Source: a virus
Direction: 5' to 3' (one strand)
IMG/VR virus record: IMGVR_UViG_3300031774_000088
Span: 1-30,459 of that record
DNA: 30,459 nt
This document shows positions 1 through 9,444 of the stretch, piece by piece. The notes beneath the pieces are model-generated. The model searched no databases and was not told where the DNA came from. It was given only the letters and a program-made list of their open reading frames with translations. The position numbers were made by a program, and so were the translations under genes. Every line of letters starts with the position of its first letter. Position 1 is the first letter of the stretch.

Positions 1-1
1 T

Positions 2-1249
2 CTAGAGTTGATTGATATCCTTAGGGGTAAGGATCCATTTGCCAGGAAAGTCAGGAACCAAGACCTTGAAAAGTTGGCTGAAGGTGCTCAGGTTTCATCT
101 CCAACGAAAGCATTGATTGGTGAAGGTGGTGAGTCTGAATTTGTCATACCTCAGAGTAAGTTAGGTAGTTCTTATCAGAAACTATTAGAACATGTTATTG
201 GAATTATTACAGGTGCTGCTCGTGGGTTCTTGGAGAAACTTCCTGTTAGTGCTCTAACAGCACAGGGATTGCTTGGTGAGATTACTCGGATTGAAGCACA
301 ACTTGGTATTACACCTAAGCCTATATCTGAATTTAAAGGTGGTAAGATATCTAAAACACTTAAAGGTTTTGGTAAGAAAGGTAGTGATATAATTTACAAT
401 ACTATTAATAGGATAGAGGATGTAGTGAGTAGTGTAATAAGTCAGGTAGCACCAAATCCTCAATTAGATCCTGTAACTGTTGGTACTGGTGGACCATCTA
501 AGGAAGGTAGTTCTAATAATGAACCACCACAGCTGACTCAGAGTATGATCTCTGGTTATCCAGTTACATCTTATTATGGTGCTACTGCGGGTAGGAGTAG
601 ACCTCACGGTGGTGTTGATGTTGGTACTCCCGTTGGTACTCCCGTATCCTTCGCAGTTCCAGGTCAGATCCTAGCTGCTGGTAAGTACGGTGACTATGGT
701 AATCTTATGGATGTTTGGTTACCTAGTGCTAATATACAAATGCGTATTGCTCATCTAGTTTCCTTCGTAAAAAAATCTGGGAAATTTGAAGCTGGAGAGA
801 CTTTAGCTAAGACTGGTGGTGCAAAGGGAGATGCTGGTTCTGGTAGTTCTACTGGACCTCACCTTCACTTTGAGGTTGATACAATAAGAGATTCTACAAG
901 GTATGGTGGATCTGGTAATCCTTTACCCTACTCTGGATTTATCCAGTTAACTGGAGTACAACCAGGTCAGGGTGGTAATACTGGTGGACCTTCTCTGGGA
1001 GCATCATATGGGCATCCTCTCAGTTCTACTGTTAAATGGCCCAGTAGTGGTGGTTCCATGGGTGGACCTTCGCTAGCCCCTAACGAAAAGACTGGTAGTT
1101 CTATGTCCAAGCAGATCTCATTTATTCCTATACCAATAAAAGTACTAGAAACAGTACCAGTTCAGGTACCAGTACCATTTCCAGTCAATAAGAAGACTGC
1201 TAGATCATTTGGTGTTGATCCATTATCAGGTAGATACGGAGAACTTTAA
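2..1249 (+). CDS. Tail protein C-terminal part with M23 peptidase domain (5' truncated)
   Basis: The frame is open through the left window edge, so the gene is 5' incomplete; the first start-like codon (TTG at 8) is probably internal. Near the beginning, GEGGESEFVIP resembles the GE-x-G-x-E-x-VIP motif common near the C-terminus of tail tape-measure proteins. The middle carries a LytM/M23 peptidase signature: HGGVDVG, RIAHL and GPHLHFEV supply the zinc-binding His and Asp residues. M23 enzymes cut peptide cross-bridges of peptidoglycan, so this is probably a virion-borne lysin acting at DNA entry. The C-terminus is rich in Gly, Pro and Ser. The next gene starts at the stop codon (TAATG). It could be the tape measure itself or a separate tail lysin; the missing 5' end decides this. 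Confidence 0.75.
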   Translation, partial: LELIDILRGKDPFARKVRNQDLEKLAEGAQVSSPTKALIGEGGESEFVIPQSKLGSSYQKLLEHVIGIITGAARGFLEKLPVSALTAQGLLGEITRIEAQLGITPKPISEFKGGKISKTLKGFGKKGSDIIYNTINRIEDVVSSVISQVAPNPQLDPVTVGTGGPSKEGSSNNEPPQLTQSMISGYPVTSYYGATAGRSRPHGGVDVGTPVGTPVSFAVPGQILAAGKYGDYGNLMDVWLPSANIQMRIAHLVSFVKKSGKFEAGETLAKTGGAKGDAGSGSSTGPHLHFEVDTIRDSTRYGGSGNPLPYSGFIQLTGVQPGQGGNTGGPSLGASYGHPLSSTVKWPSSGGSMGGPSLAPNEKTGSSMSKQISFIPIPIKVLETVPVQVPVPFPVNKKTARSFGVDPLSGRYGEL

Positions 1250-2802
1250 TGGCTAATTTAGAAAAGTTTCCAAGCGTAGAAAATGTACATGAGGTCTTGA
1301 CCGATCTTCATGATCTTTTTGATGATCGCACTAAACTCCTCTCTACTATGTTTAAGGAGGATAAGTATAAAGATTTCTTAATGGCTGAGAATGTTCAGCA
1401 ACTTGTTGAGGCAGATAAGAGGGATGATGCTACTAATAATAGAATAAGAGCTGATCTTGCTGATGGATATGAAGTCCTTAAGGCAAAGACTTCTTTAAAG
1501 AAATTTTCAACTCGTGTAGATCCCAATAGTGTTCCACCTATGGATCTTGATGATATCAGTAGTGAAGATTTACTGGAGTCACAGGGATATACAGAGCAAG
1601 CACAAGAACCACAGATAATTGAGAGAGAAGGTCCACCAGGAAGAGATGGTAGGGACGGTAGAGATGGTGTTTCTAGTGGTAGTACTGATGCTCCCAAAGG
1701 ACCACCAACGACAACAACAGGGAAATCTCAGGCACCTGATAGGAAACTAGCTAAAGGTGGTGTAGTTAATCCTCTGGATGGACTATCTCTTGGTAGGAGA
1801 ATGGTTACCAATGATAGTACTACTAGACCTTCTACTAAGAGTTCTTCTCAGTCTTTGGAGGACATTGGATTAGTTGGTGATAAGAACCCTATTACTGCAT
1901 TAACTAAAGACCTAGGATTAGACAAGTATAAGAAGATATTATCTAAGGCAATGACACTGCCTATGAGGGCGGTTGCTGCTGGACTTGCGGGGTTATTGGA
2001 AAATATAACCATGCCTGGTGGTCAGTATGATAATGTTAAGGAACAAGTCAATTCAATATCAACCGCATTTGATTTACCTTCTACTTCTGTTCAGAAAAGT
2101 GAATGGGATCCTGGAGCATTAGGTAGTGGAACTACTATTGCTGATGCTAGTCAGACTAAGAAGTTGAATCTTCTCAATCCATTTGATTGGCCACAGATAT
2201 TAGATGAAGCAGATAAAGCTAGATCAGGTGAACGTGGTAATGTAGAAGGTGGAAGTGTTCCCAACAGCATAATGAATTATAATCAAAGGAATGCTGAATA
2301 TATGAAGATGTTGGGTGGTCCTAGTTTAAACTTGTCGCAGTTGATAAGTGGTGGAGGGGATTTGGCATCATCAATGAGTAATGTTCAGAGTAATATGAAG
2401 ACGAGTATCTCCAATCTATCAATGAGTTCTAAATCATTTGCTCAGAGTCAGCAAAATATACGTAATAGTATGAGTAGCATATTGACTGAGACTCTAGGTG
2501 GTATAGCACCTGCTGATGCTGGTTCATCTACGCTTAACCAAGATATTAATTCCTTAACAAACCAAGTACTTGAGAGTAATGAAGAGATAATTAATGAAGG
2601 TACTTCTGTTATGGTAAATAGTGGGAAGGAAATAATGAACAACATGCAAATGACTCTTGCTGCCTTTGGTTCTTCTTCATCGAAAGGATCTCCTGGTATT
2701 AAGAGTAATCCCTTACAATCACCAGAACTAAGTGTTAGTAAATATTTGATTAATGCCATCTCTATTGTTCAAGGTGGCGAGACCAATCACGATCTATTAT
2801 GA
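1249..2802 (+). CDS. Tail/baseplate structural protein with a collagen-like segment
   Basis: A 517-residue protein between the M23 tail protein and the hub gene, overlapping both neighbours by a few bases, so it is most likely virion structural. The first 100 residues are charged and helix-prone. A short Gly-x-Y run (GPPGRDGRDGRDG, about residues 127-139) looks like a collagen-type trimerising segment. A low-complexity Ser/Thr/Pro linker follows, and the last 150 residues are rich in Ser, Asn and Gln (SMSNVQSNMKTSISNLSMSS). I do not recognise a family with a known role. The position suggests a baseplate hub or tail-tube-associated protein. Coding potential is secure from the long open frame and junction spacing. 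Confidence 0.75.
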   Translation: MANLEKFPSVENVHEVLTDLHDLFDDRTKLLSTMFKEDKYKDFLMAENVQQLVEADKRDDATNNRIRADLADGYEVLKAKTSLKKFSTRVDPNSVPPMDLDDISSEDLLESQGYTEQAQEPQIIEREGPPGRDGRDGRDGVSSGSTDAPKGPPTTTTGKSQAPDRKLAKGGVVNPLDGLSLGRRMVTNDSTTRPSTKSSSQSLEDIGLVGDKNPITALTKDLGLDKYKKILSKAMTLPMRAVAAGLAGLLENITMPGGQYDNVKEQVNSISTAFDLPSTSVQKSEWDPGALGSGTTIADASQTKKLNLLNPFDWPQILDEADKARSGERGNVEGGSVPNSIMNYNQRNAEYMKMLGGPSLNLSQLISGGGDLASSMSNVQSNMKTSISNLSMSSKSFAQSQQNIRNSMSSILTETLGGIAPADAGSSTLNQDINSLTNQVLESNEEIINEGTSVMVNSGKEIMNNMQMTLAAFGSSSSKGSPGIKSNPLQSPELSVSKYLINAISIVQGGETNHDLL

Positions 2803-4052
2803 AGAAGCAGGATTTTACTCTAGAAAATTTAGTTATAGAAGTGGATGAGACTGAGTTTATTCTTACTAGGAATGAACTGCTTGAAATACACTATATGGAG
2901 GATATTACTAAGTCTAATATCGTAGTAGCATTGACAATCACTGATACTCAGTCATCTATTGTTTCTAAGCTTTTTGGTATGGAACCAATACTTGTATCAT
3001 GGACATGTAATGATACTACCGTTACATTGCCATTAATAATCTATGATATCAAGGATCGTGTATTATTCAAGGGTAAGAGACGAGCTACCATATATTGTTG
3101 TTCACGTGATGCTATTAATAATGCTTCTGCTAAACTCTCTATAAGATTTGGTAGTGGAGGGGGAGAATCAATATCTGATATAGTAAGGCGTTTACTTGAG
3201 ACTACATTAGGAAGTACTAAGACTATTAGTACTGACGATACAGAGACAAAGATATCATTCATCAGTCCTTACTGGGATCCATTTACTATAATATCATGGA
3301 TGTCATGGAGAGCCATTCCTGTAGTAGAAGAAGCAGAGTTTAAGCCTAGTGCTGGTTATTTGTTCTGGGAAACACCTAAGCAATATAATTTCAGATCTAT
3401 GGATTTGTTGTGTCGGGATGAAGTTAAGAAAACAATTTTAGTTGGACATGAAGATAAACCTGAGGACTACGATGAGAATGTAGTCCATGTTGATTCATTT
3501 ACTATTAGTGGTTCTAGTGATGTCTTTAGGGGATTGAATCTTGGTAGTTATAATAGTACGATGATGACTATAGATCTTAAAGATTTTAGTTATAAGGAGA
3601 TACCTTTCAATGTTAATAAGTATTATGATAGTATGGTGAAGATGAATAAAGATTCTGTACTACCAAAGTATTATGAGGATGTATTTGGGGATGGTTCACA
3701 GCAGATTCAACCAACTAGAATAATGTCTAGAGTGATTGACACTGCTATGTACACTGAGGGTAAGTACACGCAGGATTTAACAAGACAACTTTCACAGTCT
3801 ATGATAAGAAATCAATTCTTCTTCAATCAGGCTGGTACTTTTGAATATTATGGTGATCAAGATCTTATGTGTGGTGATATAGTGGATATCACTACCCTTA
3901 AGGGTAAAAATAAGGATATAGATACTGTTCAGAGTGGTAGATATATAGTAGGGAAGATTTATAGGCAATTTACTGCTGATTCAGAGCAAATGGTTACTAG
4001 AGTGACTGTCTATAGAGATAGTATGGGTACTGAAAATATGGAGGAAGTATAA
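2799..4052 (+). CDS. Baseplate hub protein, gp27/gpD-like (putative)
   Basis: A 417-residue protein close in length to T4 gp27 (391). The N-terminus has a beta-rich fold (DFTLENLVIEVDETEFILTR). The C-terminus has the pattern seen in tail hub proteins of the gp27/gpD type: GDIVDIT, then GRYIVGKIYRQF, then TRVTVYRDSMG. Such proteins form the trimeric ring that joins the tail tube to the central spike. It starts 4 nt inside the previous gene (ATGA) and its stop overlaps the ATG of the OB-fold hub gene, as expected for a co-translated hub/spike set. The family assignment rests on motif pattern and gene order, not a search. Confidence 0.6.
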   Translation: MKKQDFTLENLVIEVDETEFILTRNELLEIHYMEDITKSNIVVALTITDTQSSIVSKLFGMEPILVSWTCNDTTVTLPLIIYDIKDRVLFKGKRRATIYCCSRDAINNASAKLSIRFGSGGGESISDIVRRLLETTLGSTKTISTDDTETKISFISPYWDPFTIISWMSWRAIPVVEEAEFKPSAGYLFWETPKQYNFRSMDLLCRDEVKKTILVGHEDKPEDYDENVVHVDSFTISGSSDVFRGLNLGSYNSTMMTIDLKDFSYKEIPFNVNKYYDSMVKMNKDSVLPKYYEDVFGDGSQQIQPTRIMSRVIDTAMYTEGKYTQDLTRQLSQSMIRNQFFFNQAGTFEYYGDQDLMCGDIVDITTLKGKNKDIDTVQSGRYIVGKIYRQFTADSEQMVTRVTVYRDSMGTENMEEV

Positions 4053-6586
4053 TGAGATTAGAATCTGCTGCCCACGCTATTGGTAAGGATGGATTCAATT
4101 GGTGGATCGGTCAGGTGGAAAATGATGGTTCAGATCCTGATAATGACGGTTCTAGCCCTAAGGATTATGATTATACCAATAAGGTTAAGTGTAGGATAGT
4201 AGGGTATCATAACCCAGATAAGGTTATACTACCTACTACTGATTTACCATGGGCTACATGTATGTTCCCTGTTATGTTTGCTCAGAGGAGTGGCATAGGA
4301 ACTAATCAACAACTACAAATTGGTTCATGGGTTGTTGGATTCTTCATGGATGGTGCTTCGTCACAGTTACCTATGGTTATGGGTAGCATACCTGATGAGA
4401 ATCCTGAAGGTTCTTATAAGAAGGAGCCCAAGGAAGGTGAGGAGAATAAAGGATTCCAACCCATCTTAGCCCCTGATTATATTGATAAGAAGATGGGTAA
4501 AGGTGGTGGATCACAAGTTGGTGGTACTGCTGATACTGTTAGTACTAATGATAAATCAGGTACTAATGAAGCAGTTCCTGAAAAATCAACTGATGAATCA
4601 GGAACTACTGTATCAACTGTTAATCCACGTGGAGGTGGTGCTGTAACTCCTGATGCTGGTAAAGCAGCAGATGAGAGGAAGAAATATACTATACATGTAG
4701 GTAATGGTAAATGTGGGACACCTTCTGATGTGAAGATAAAGGGTGCTCTCGCTGAGTTCTTAAAGTTTGCTAGAGGTGTTGAGAAGAATGATATAGGTGA
4801 ATGGATTGATAAAAAGACTGGTAAGCTTGAGGATATGGAGGATAAGATAGAGGCCATTAGTGGTAGGATCCAGGGATTCATGGGTGGTGCCATGGGTAAT
4901 ATTAAAGGTACTGTCTTAAGTGAAGCAAATAAGCATATACAAAAGGTTGTTAATGATATAAAAATTCCCAATCCAGATTTACTACAACCTGCTAGAGATC
5001 AGTTAAAGAATATATCTGACCTTGTTAACTGTCTATTTAAGCAGATCTTTGATGAACTGGTGGATGTTATTGCTGGTATGCTTCGTGACCTACTGGAACA
5101 GGCTCTAGATGCTGCCTTATGCCTTGCTCAGGATATATTTGGCGATCTTTTTGGTGGATTGATGGATAAAATTATGGCGGGTTTAAACACTGCCCTAGGA
5201 ATTTTACAAGGTGCTCTTGGTGCTATCAAGGGTGCTGCTGATATGATTCAAGGATTGTCAAGTAAGATCCTTGATCTTGTTGATATGGTATGTGACGGTG
5301 ACCTATCATGTGCTTTAGGGTTATCGACCTTTGAGACTGGTGCTGGTGGCGGTAAAGAAGGTGAAGCAGATAAGAGTAAGAAGGCACAATCACAGTATGC
5401 TGATGCAGCAAAGGGAGCACTTAAGAAGAAAGGAACACAGATAATAGGCAGTGGTATACCCAACTCTCGTGGATTCACAACTGCTAAGACTTTGGTTGAT
5501 GGTAAGTTTGTGAAGAAAGCCTTTAATACTGTAACTGGAGAGTTTGCTGAGGTTGGTGCTCCTGGAACAGGAATCAGTTCTAAATCATTTGAGAAGGGTA
5601 AGAGTTTAGTTGAGAAATTTGATAGTATCTATCCTATTCGTGATAGTGATGGTAAGATTAATTATGCTTCTCTGAACTGTAGTCCTGCTAATACTAGGAA
5701 GGCACCATGCTTCCCTGAACTTGTATGGGATAATGCTCAGTCTACATCTATTATTAAAGCATTACCTATTATTGATGATATTGGATCGATGGTCGGTATC
5801 TTTATGAGAGGTAAAGGATCTGATGTTGGTGTTACTGCTAAGGTCAGAGCTATGTTTACCTGTAATGAACCAGAGGGTAGTGGTGCTGTTCTTAAACCTA
5901 TGGTTAAGAATGGTAAGATTGAGAAGGTACAGGTACTTAAGACAGGTATTGGTTATGGGTTAGATCCAGACAATACATACTGTCCTAGGGAGCAGGTCGT
6001 ATATCTCATACCAGATGCTGAGTTACAAGATTATGCTGATGAAGGAGATCTATTATATTTCCAACCTGAATGGGGTAATGAGAACGAAGCTAAGATGCAA
6101 GTGGTTGCCTTTAACCACGAATCTACTGGATATATGTCCATTTCTACCTTAGATAAGGATGATCCTATACCTGAGGGTGTAGGTTTACAGACTGCTGGTG
6201 GTACATTTAAGTTTACATTGAATCCAGTTAAGAAATTCCTTGACCTTGCTATACCAAATAACGCTGTTGCTATATGGGCAAATTGCTCAGATCTATTGCC
6301 AGTACTAGATACTTTAGAGGTACCTAATGTTGGTGGTGGTTATACTAAACCAGTGATTAAAGTTGGTCCTGAAGAGATAGGTACTGTACCAGTAGACACT
6401 AAAGGTAGGTTATTGAAACCAGTGATTACTAAGAAGACTATTGGATTTGTTAAACCACGTATAGTGGATCCTACTGGTACAGGTGCTCAGTTAGTACCTA
6501 CATATAATTACGTTGGTCCAACTAAATTTAAGGAATTATACTCTGCACAGACATACGTTGACTGTGTTGGTCACCCAGAACTATGA
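4052..6586 (+). CDS. Baseplate hub protein with gp5-like OB-fold domain
   Basis: An 844-residue protein. Residues about 45-115 match the N-terminal OB-fold of T4 gp5 and VgrG-type hub proteins: KCRIVGYHNPDK, then LPWATCMFPVM, then GSWVVGFFMDG and QLPMVMGSIP. I see no T4-type lysozyme domain. Instead there is a low-complexity linker (residues about 125-210), a long helical and hydrophobic region (about 225-450), and a beta-rich C-terminal part (about 540-844). The beta-helix spike that forms the C-terminus of T4 gp5 is encoded by the next gene, which overlaps by 4 nt. The wall-cutting activity appears to sit instead in the M23 protein upstream. The hub role is well supported by context; the function of the large middle region is unknown. 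Confidence 0.65.
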   Translation: MRLESAAHAIGKDGFNWWIGQVENDGSDPDNDGSSPKDYDYTNKVKCRIVGYHNPDKVILPTTDLPWATCMFPVMFAQRSGIGTNQQLQIGSWVVGFFMDGASSQLPMVMGSIPDENPEGSYKKEPKEGEENKGFQPILAPDYIDKKMGKGGGSQVGGTADTVSTNDKSGTNEAVPEKSTDESGTTVSTVNPRGGGAVTPDAGKAADERKKYTIHVGNGKCGTPSDVKIKGALAEFLKFARGVEKNDIGEWIDKKTGKLEDMEDKIEAISGRIQGFMGGAMGNIKGTVLSEANKHIQKVVNDIKIPNPDLLQPARDQLKNISDLVNCLFKQIFDELVDVIAGMLRDLLEQALDAALCLAQDIFGDLFGGLMDKIMAGLNTALGILQGALGAIKGAADMIQGLSSKILDLVDMVCDGDLSCALGLSTFETGAGGGKEGEADKSKKAQSQYADAAKGALKKKGTQIIGSGIPNSRGFTTAKTLVDGKFVKKAFNTVTGEFAEVGAPGTGISSKSFEKGKSLVEKFDSIYPIRDSDGKINYASLNCSPANTRKAPCFPELVWDNAQSTSIIKALPIIDDIGSMVGIFMRGKGSDVGVTAKVRAMFTCNEPEGSGAVLKPMVKNGKIEKVQVLKTGIGYGLDPDNTYCPREQVVYLIPDAELQDYADEGDLLYFQPEWGNENEAKMQVVAFNHESTGYMSISTLDKDDPIPEGVGLQTAGGTFKFTLNPVKKFLDLAIPNNAVAIWANCSDLLPVLDTLEVPNVGGGYTKPVIKVGPEEIGTVPVDTKGRLLKPVITKKTIGFVKPRIVDPTGTGAQLVPTYNYVGPTKFKELYSAQTYVDCVGHPEL

Positions 6587-7482
6587 CGGAATTGTTTCAA
6601 GGATCGGTTGTCGATAATGATAACCCTCAACACATAACCAAGTATCCAAAGAATTGGGTAATCAGGACTTCTGCTGGTCATACACTGGAGTTTGACAACA
6701 CAGAGGATGGTGAACGCATCCGTATGTATCATGGTAAGTCTGGAAGTTTGGTGGAAATGGACGAGAATGATGATACATATGTCATCTCAAATGGACATTT
6801 ACACCTAAATAGTGATAAATCTACCACCATTAAGGTGGGGAAAAACAAGAAGGACGATAAGCTGATCATTCAGGTTATCGGAGATGCTCACCTAAACGTG
6901 GAGGGAGACCTACACACAGAGGTTGAGGGAAATCGTTATGATCACGTTGACGGCGACTATGAGTTGAAGGTCAAAGGAGCAATCCAAATTGACTCTGCAA
7001 CAAATATTGGTATTCAAAGTGATAATGAGGTTCGCATTAATGCTAACACTCTTAAGCAGCGACTTACTTTCTACTTACTAGACATGGCTCTAGGTGGGGA
7101 GTTGCGTGAGATAGTCAATGGGAACCGTGTGATAAGCATGGCTAAAGAAGGTGGTACCTTTGCTATAGAAAGCGCAGGAGACCTTCGATTTAATGTCAAG
7201 GGTTGTCAATATGACAACGTAGGCAGAAACCACTACACAGAAGTCCAGGGCAAAGTAAAAACCATTGCTCATGGCAAAGATATTGATTGTATTGAAGGCG
7301 GTGCACCTTCAGGTATGGACGTTTCTAACTCATCTGGAGTTGGTTGGGAACTGAATACAGGCAGCACTGATGTACTAATAAACACAAACGATTTTACAAT
7401 GGCAGCGTCTGGCAAGGGTATGATGTCTGCATCTGGATCTGAATTTAGAATCAATTGTAATAGTGGTATCTACCTGAATTGA
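6583..7482 (+). CDS. Baseplate central spike, beta-helix (gp5 C-terminal-like)
   Basis: A 299-residue protein beginning ATGACG, overlapping the hub gene by 4 nt. The N-terminus (NWVIRTSAGHTLEFDNTEDG) matches the start of VgrG/gp5-type spike domains. It is followed by regular octad-like beta repeats: HLNVEGDLHTEVEGNRYDHV continuing into DGDYELKVKG. This is the VxGxxxxx pattern of the T4 gp5 triple-stranded beta-helix. The likely role is the membrane-piercing needle fitted under the hub. In T4 the OB-fold, lysozyme and needle are one polypeptide; here the needle is a separate gene. The stop codon overlaps the -35 box of the next promoter. Confidence 0.65.
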   Translation: MTELFQGSVVDNDNPQHITKYPKNWVIRTSAGHTLEFDNTEDGERIRMYHGKSGSLVEMDENDDTYVISNGHLHLNSDKSTTIKVGKNKKDDKLIIQVIGDAHLNVEGDLHTEVEGNRYDHVDGDYELKVKGAIQIDSATNIGIQSDNEVRINANTLKQRLTFYLLDMALGGELREIVNGNRVISMAKEGGTFAIESAGDLRFNVKGCQYDNVGRNHYTEVQGKVKTIAHGKDIDCIEGGAPSGMDVSNSSGVGWELNTGSTDVLINTNDFTMAASGKGMMSASGSEFRINCNSGIYLN

Positions 7483-7507
7483 CATTCTGACGTGAATGTC
7501 CTATAGT
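7479..7507 (+). promoter_or_regulatory. Sigma70-like promoter with internal palindrome
   Basis: TTGACA at 7479-7484 and TATAGT at 7502-7507 are separated by exactly 17 nt, a near-consensus host-type promoter. The spacer and part of the -35 box form a perfect inverted repeat, GACATTC-N6-GAATGTC (7481-7500), which could be an operator. It lies at the end of the spike gene and 17 nt before the start at 7524, so it would separate small-gene expression from the baseplate block. Confidence 0.7.
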
Positions 7508-7523
7508 AAGAACACCTACTAAC

Positions 7524-7826
7524 ATGTACGGTATGACCATATCTTCAAAACAGGCTAATATTCTCGTGGATTTCATCGACGAGGAAATGGCAGAATATGT
7601 TGAGAAGAAAGTAAAGGGAGTTGACCTGTCAGAACAGGGCAAAGCCTTTAGTACATACGAGGAGACTCGTACTGCTTTGATGGAGGTTAAGGGCTACGCC
7701 ACTGACATCATCAAGTATGCCAGACAACATTCTGGCACAATGACCACCCCAAATGCTTATCCTTTGCCCTATTATAGGGAGGATAATAGTGAGGTAATTG
7801 ATCCATGGCAGAATCAGAGTACCTAG
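7524..7826 (+). CDS. Hypothetical protein, 100 aa
   Basis: First gene after the 7479-7507 promoter. The product is acidic and helical for about 70 residues (FIDEEMAEYVEKKVKG), with a Pro/Tyr-rich tail (NAYPLPYYRED). No motif or family is recognised. The start ATG lies about 10 nt from the expected transcription start and has no clear Shine-Dalgarno sequence. The 3' end overlaps the next small gene by 22 nt. Believable because of promoter placement and dense packing. Confidence 0.6.
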   Translation: MYGMTISSKQANILVDFIDEEMAEYVEKKVKGVDLSEQGKAFSTYEETRTALMEVKGYATDIIKYARQHSGTMTTPNAYPLPYYREDNSEVIDPWQNQST

Positions 7827-7984
7827 CAAAATGTGTAGTGAACATTCCAGGACGCAAATTTACTCTTCTTAGCAATACTGCTGAGACCAGAGAGATAGTT
7901 TGTGAAGATCCTGATCAGTTCGAGAGAGTTCTGGAAGTTGTGAGAGCATCTTGCCAGACTGATGAAGTACAGTATGTTTATTAA
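7805..7984 (+). CDS. Hypothetical protein, 59 aa
   Basis: A short frame starting [19 protein letters not shown] and ending DEVQYVY, inside an otherwise empty gap between the 100-aa gene and the acyl-carrier-like gene. It overlaps the upstream gene by 22 nt and stops 2 nt before the next ATG, typical spacing for this phage. The composition looks like a small globular protein with alternating beta and helix. No known function. Confidence 0.6.
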   Translation: MAESEYLAKCVVNIPGRKFTLLSNTAETREIVCEDPDQFERVLEVVRASCQTDEVQYVY

Positions 7985-7986
7985 TT

Positions 7987-8463
7987 ATGTCACACGCAGC
8001 AACTTACGCTGAAATTAAACAGATCCTAAAGGATACTAAACGAGTAACAAACGAGGTGCTACTACGTGTAGCAAAACTCGCAATTGCTGAGACTCTTGGA
8101 GAGAGATTGAAGGAGTCGGAAAACCCTATGCCAGATATTGAATGGGATAGTAAGTTAGGTGATGACCTAATGCTAGACTCACTAGATATGGTAGAGTTAG
8201 TAATGTTCTTGGAGGAATGTTTTGGCGTTGAAATCCCTGATGAGGACGCTGGTACTATCGTTACTGTTGGCGATGCCTTGGAAGTCATCAAGAAAAATAA
8301 AAAGAAAGCACCAAGAAAACGTAAGAAGGTTAACAAAAAGAAGAAGGCGACACCAGGGTCACCGTTGACTCAAAAGTTTACAGAACAGGTGGATGCTGCT
8401 TCTAGGAAATCTCAAGAATTAGATGCCGAGATAGAAAAGGCACTACAAGAAGATGAAACATAA
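7987..8463 (+). CDS. Acyl-carrier-protein-like protein with basic C-terminal tail
   Basis: A 158-residue protein. Residues about 20-102 match the acyl carrier protein fold. [17 protein letters not shown] contains the D-S-L motif whose Ser65 would carry 4'-phosphopantetheine, followed by FGVEIPDED and TVGDALEVI, the typical ACP helix II/III pattern. ACPs shuttle acyl groups on this thiol arm in fatty-acid or polyketide synthesis. Beyond the domain is a strongly basic stretch ([19 protein letters not shown], about 102-120) and then a helical acidic tail, not part of a normal 75-80 residue ACP. No acyltransferase or synthase is visible nearby, so it may borrow host enzymes or act as a protein-interaction module. 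The family call is firm, the role is open. Confidence 0.8.
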   Translation: MSHAATYAEIKQILKDTKRVTNEVLLRVAKLAIAETLGERLKESENPMPDIEWDSKLGDDLMLDSLDMVELVMFLEECFGVEIPDEDAGTIVTVGDALEVIKKNKKKAPRKRKKVNKKKKATPGSPLTQKFTEQVDAASRKSQELDAEIEKALQEDET

Positions 8464-9193
8464 GAAGATCTATTATAATTATGTAATGGGTGGTAGTGAA
8501 GAAGCCTTTGGTGAGAAAATGGAACAGGACTTCTTCCCCGAAGATTACTTCGAGGAACCTGTATCTGCTCTCAAAGGGTATGATATGAACTACCGTCATG
8601 CTAAATGTCCAGCATGGAAGGATTACCACAGAAACACGTGGATAATGAAACAGACCTTCCCTGTTGGTATGAAGTATGAGAGTGAGAAAGAATTCTTGTC
8701 TACTAACCTAGCACAAGAGATCTTCGATCAATATTTTATGCTTGGTGATGGTTGGCTCGCTGGTCAATATCCAGAAGTTCAATTCAAACAGGGATACTGT
8801 TTTTGGACTGAAGAGTCTGACGTGTGGATAGAACAATTTCAACACCCTGATTTAACAAGACTAGGATTGAACGCAATACCTGGTGCCTTCCCCATATCTG
8901 TATGGCAAAGACCTGTTAATTTAGGATTCACAATCACAACGTATGACCAAACAATCTGGCTCGAAAAAGGATTCCCCCTCTGCTATATTAGATTCTCTAG
9001 TCAGAGAACAAGAGATGTCAAGTTTACACTTGAGAAACGACAAATCCCTGAAGAAGTCCATAAGCGACAGTTGCAAAGCCTCTGGCTCAAAGACTGGCAC
9101 AACGGATTCTCGTGGGATCTCATCCGTAAAAGGTTGAGGAAGGAGGAGGAAGATGAAAAGAAATGTCCTATGAATTTCCTATGGAACAAGTAG
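8453..9193 (+). CDS. Hypothetical protein, 246 aa
   Basis: Overlaps the end of the ACP-like gene by 11 nt. The product is rich in aromatic residues (Trp, Tyr, Phe), with blocks such as [20 protein letters not shown] and a basic/acidic C-terminus ([18 protein letters not shown]). No signal peptide or membrane segment. I do not recognise the fold. An out-of-frame overlap with the next gene (start 9163) continues the packed layout. The length and absence of a competing frame make it a real gene. Confidence 0.65.
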   Translation: MKHKKIYYNYVMGGSEEAFGEKMEQDFFPEDYFEEPVSALKGYDMNYRHAKCPAWKDYHRNTWIMKQTFPVGMKYESEKEFLSTNLAQEIFDQYFMLGDGWLAGQYPEVQFKQGYCFWTEESDVWIEQFQHPDLTRLGLNAIPGAFPISVWQRPVNLGFTITTYDQTIWLEKGFPLCYIRFSSQRTRDVKFTLEKRQIPEEVHKRQLQSLWLKDWHNGFSWDLIRKRLRKEEEDEKKCPMNFLWNK

Positions 9194-9444
9194 TTAAATT
9201 ATTTGAAGAATTCCGTGCTATTGACGGAGTGGGTGTATGTAAGGTATACTTTCTAAATGGAGTACCTTTTACATTTGACGAGGATATAATCCCCGAAGAT
9301 GATACAGAATGTATCAATGCTGAAGAAAAACCGCACTTTAGCAACGAAGACATATATAAAGGTAGTTCCTATCTCCTCGAAGAAGGATTCACACTCGAAT
9401 CTCTCGTAGAGGATATCAACGATCACCTTATTGATCAGGATTAA
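9163..9444 (+). CDS. Hypothetical acidic protein, 93 aa
   Basis: Starts inside the 3' end of the preceding gene, downstream of a purine-rich AGGAGGAGGAAG stretch that can act as ribosome-binding site. An in-frame ATG at 9181 is an alternative start. The product is acidic (FDEDIIPEDDTECINAEEK; ending VEDINDHLIDQD) and predicted mixed alpha/beta. No recognised family. Confidence 0.55.
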   Translation: MSYEFPMEQVVKLFEEFRAIDGVGVCKVYFLNGVPFTFDEDIIPEDDTECINAEEKPHFSNEDIYKGSSYLLEEGFTLESLVEDINDHLIDQD

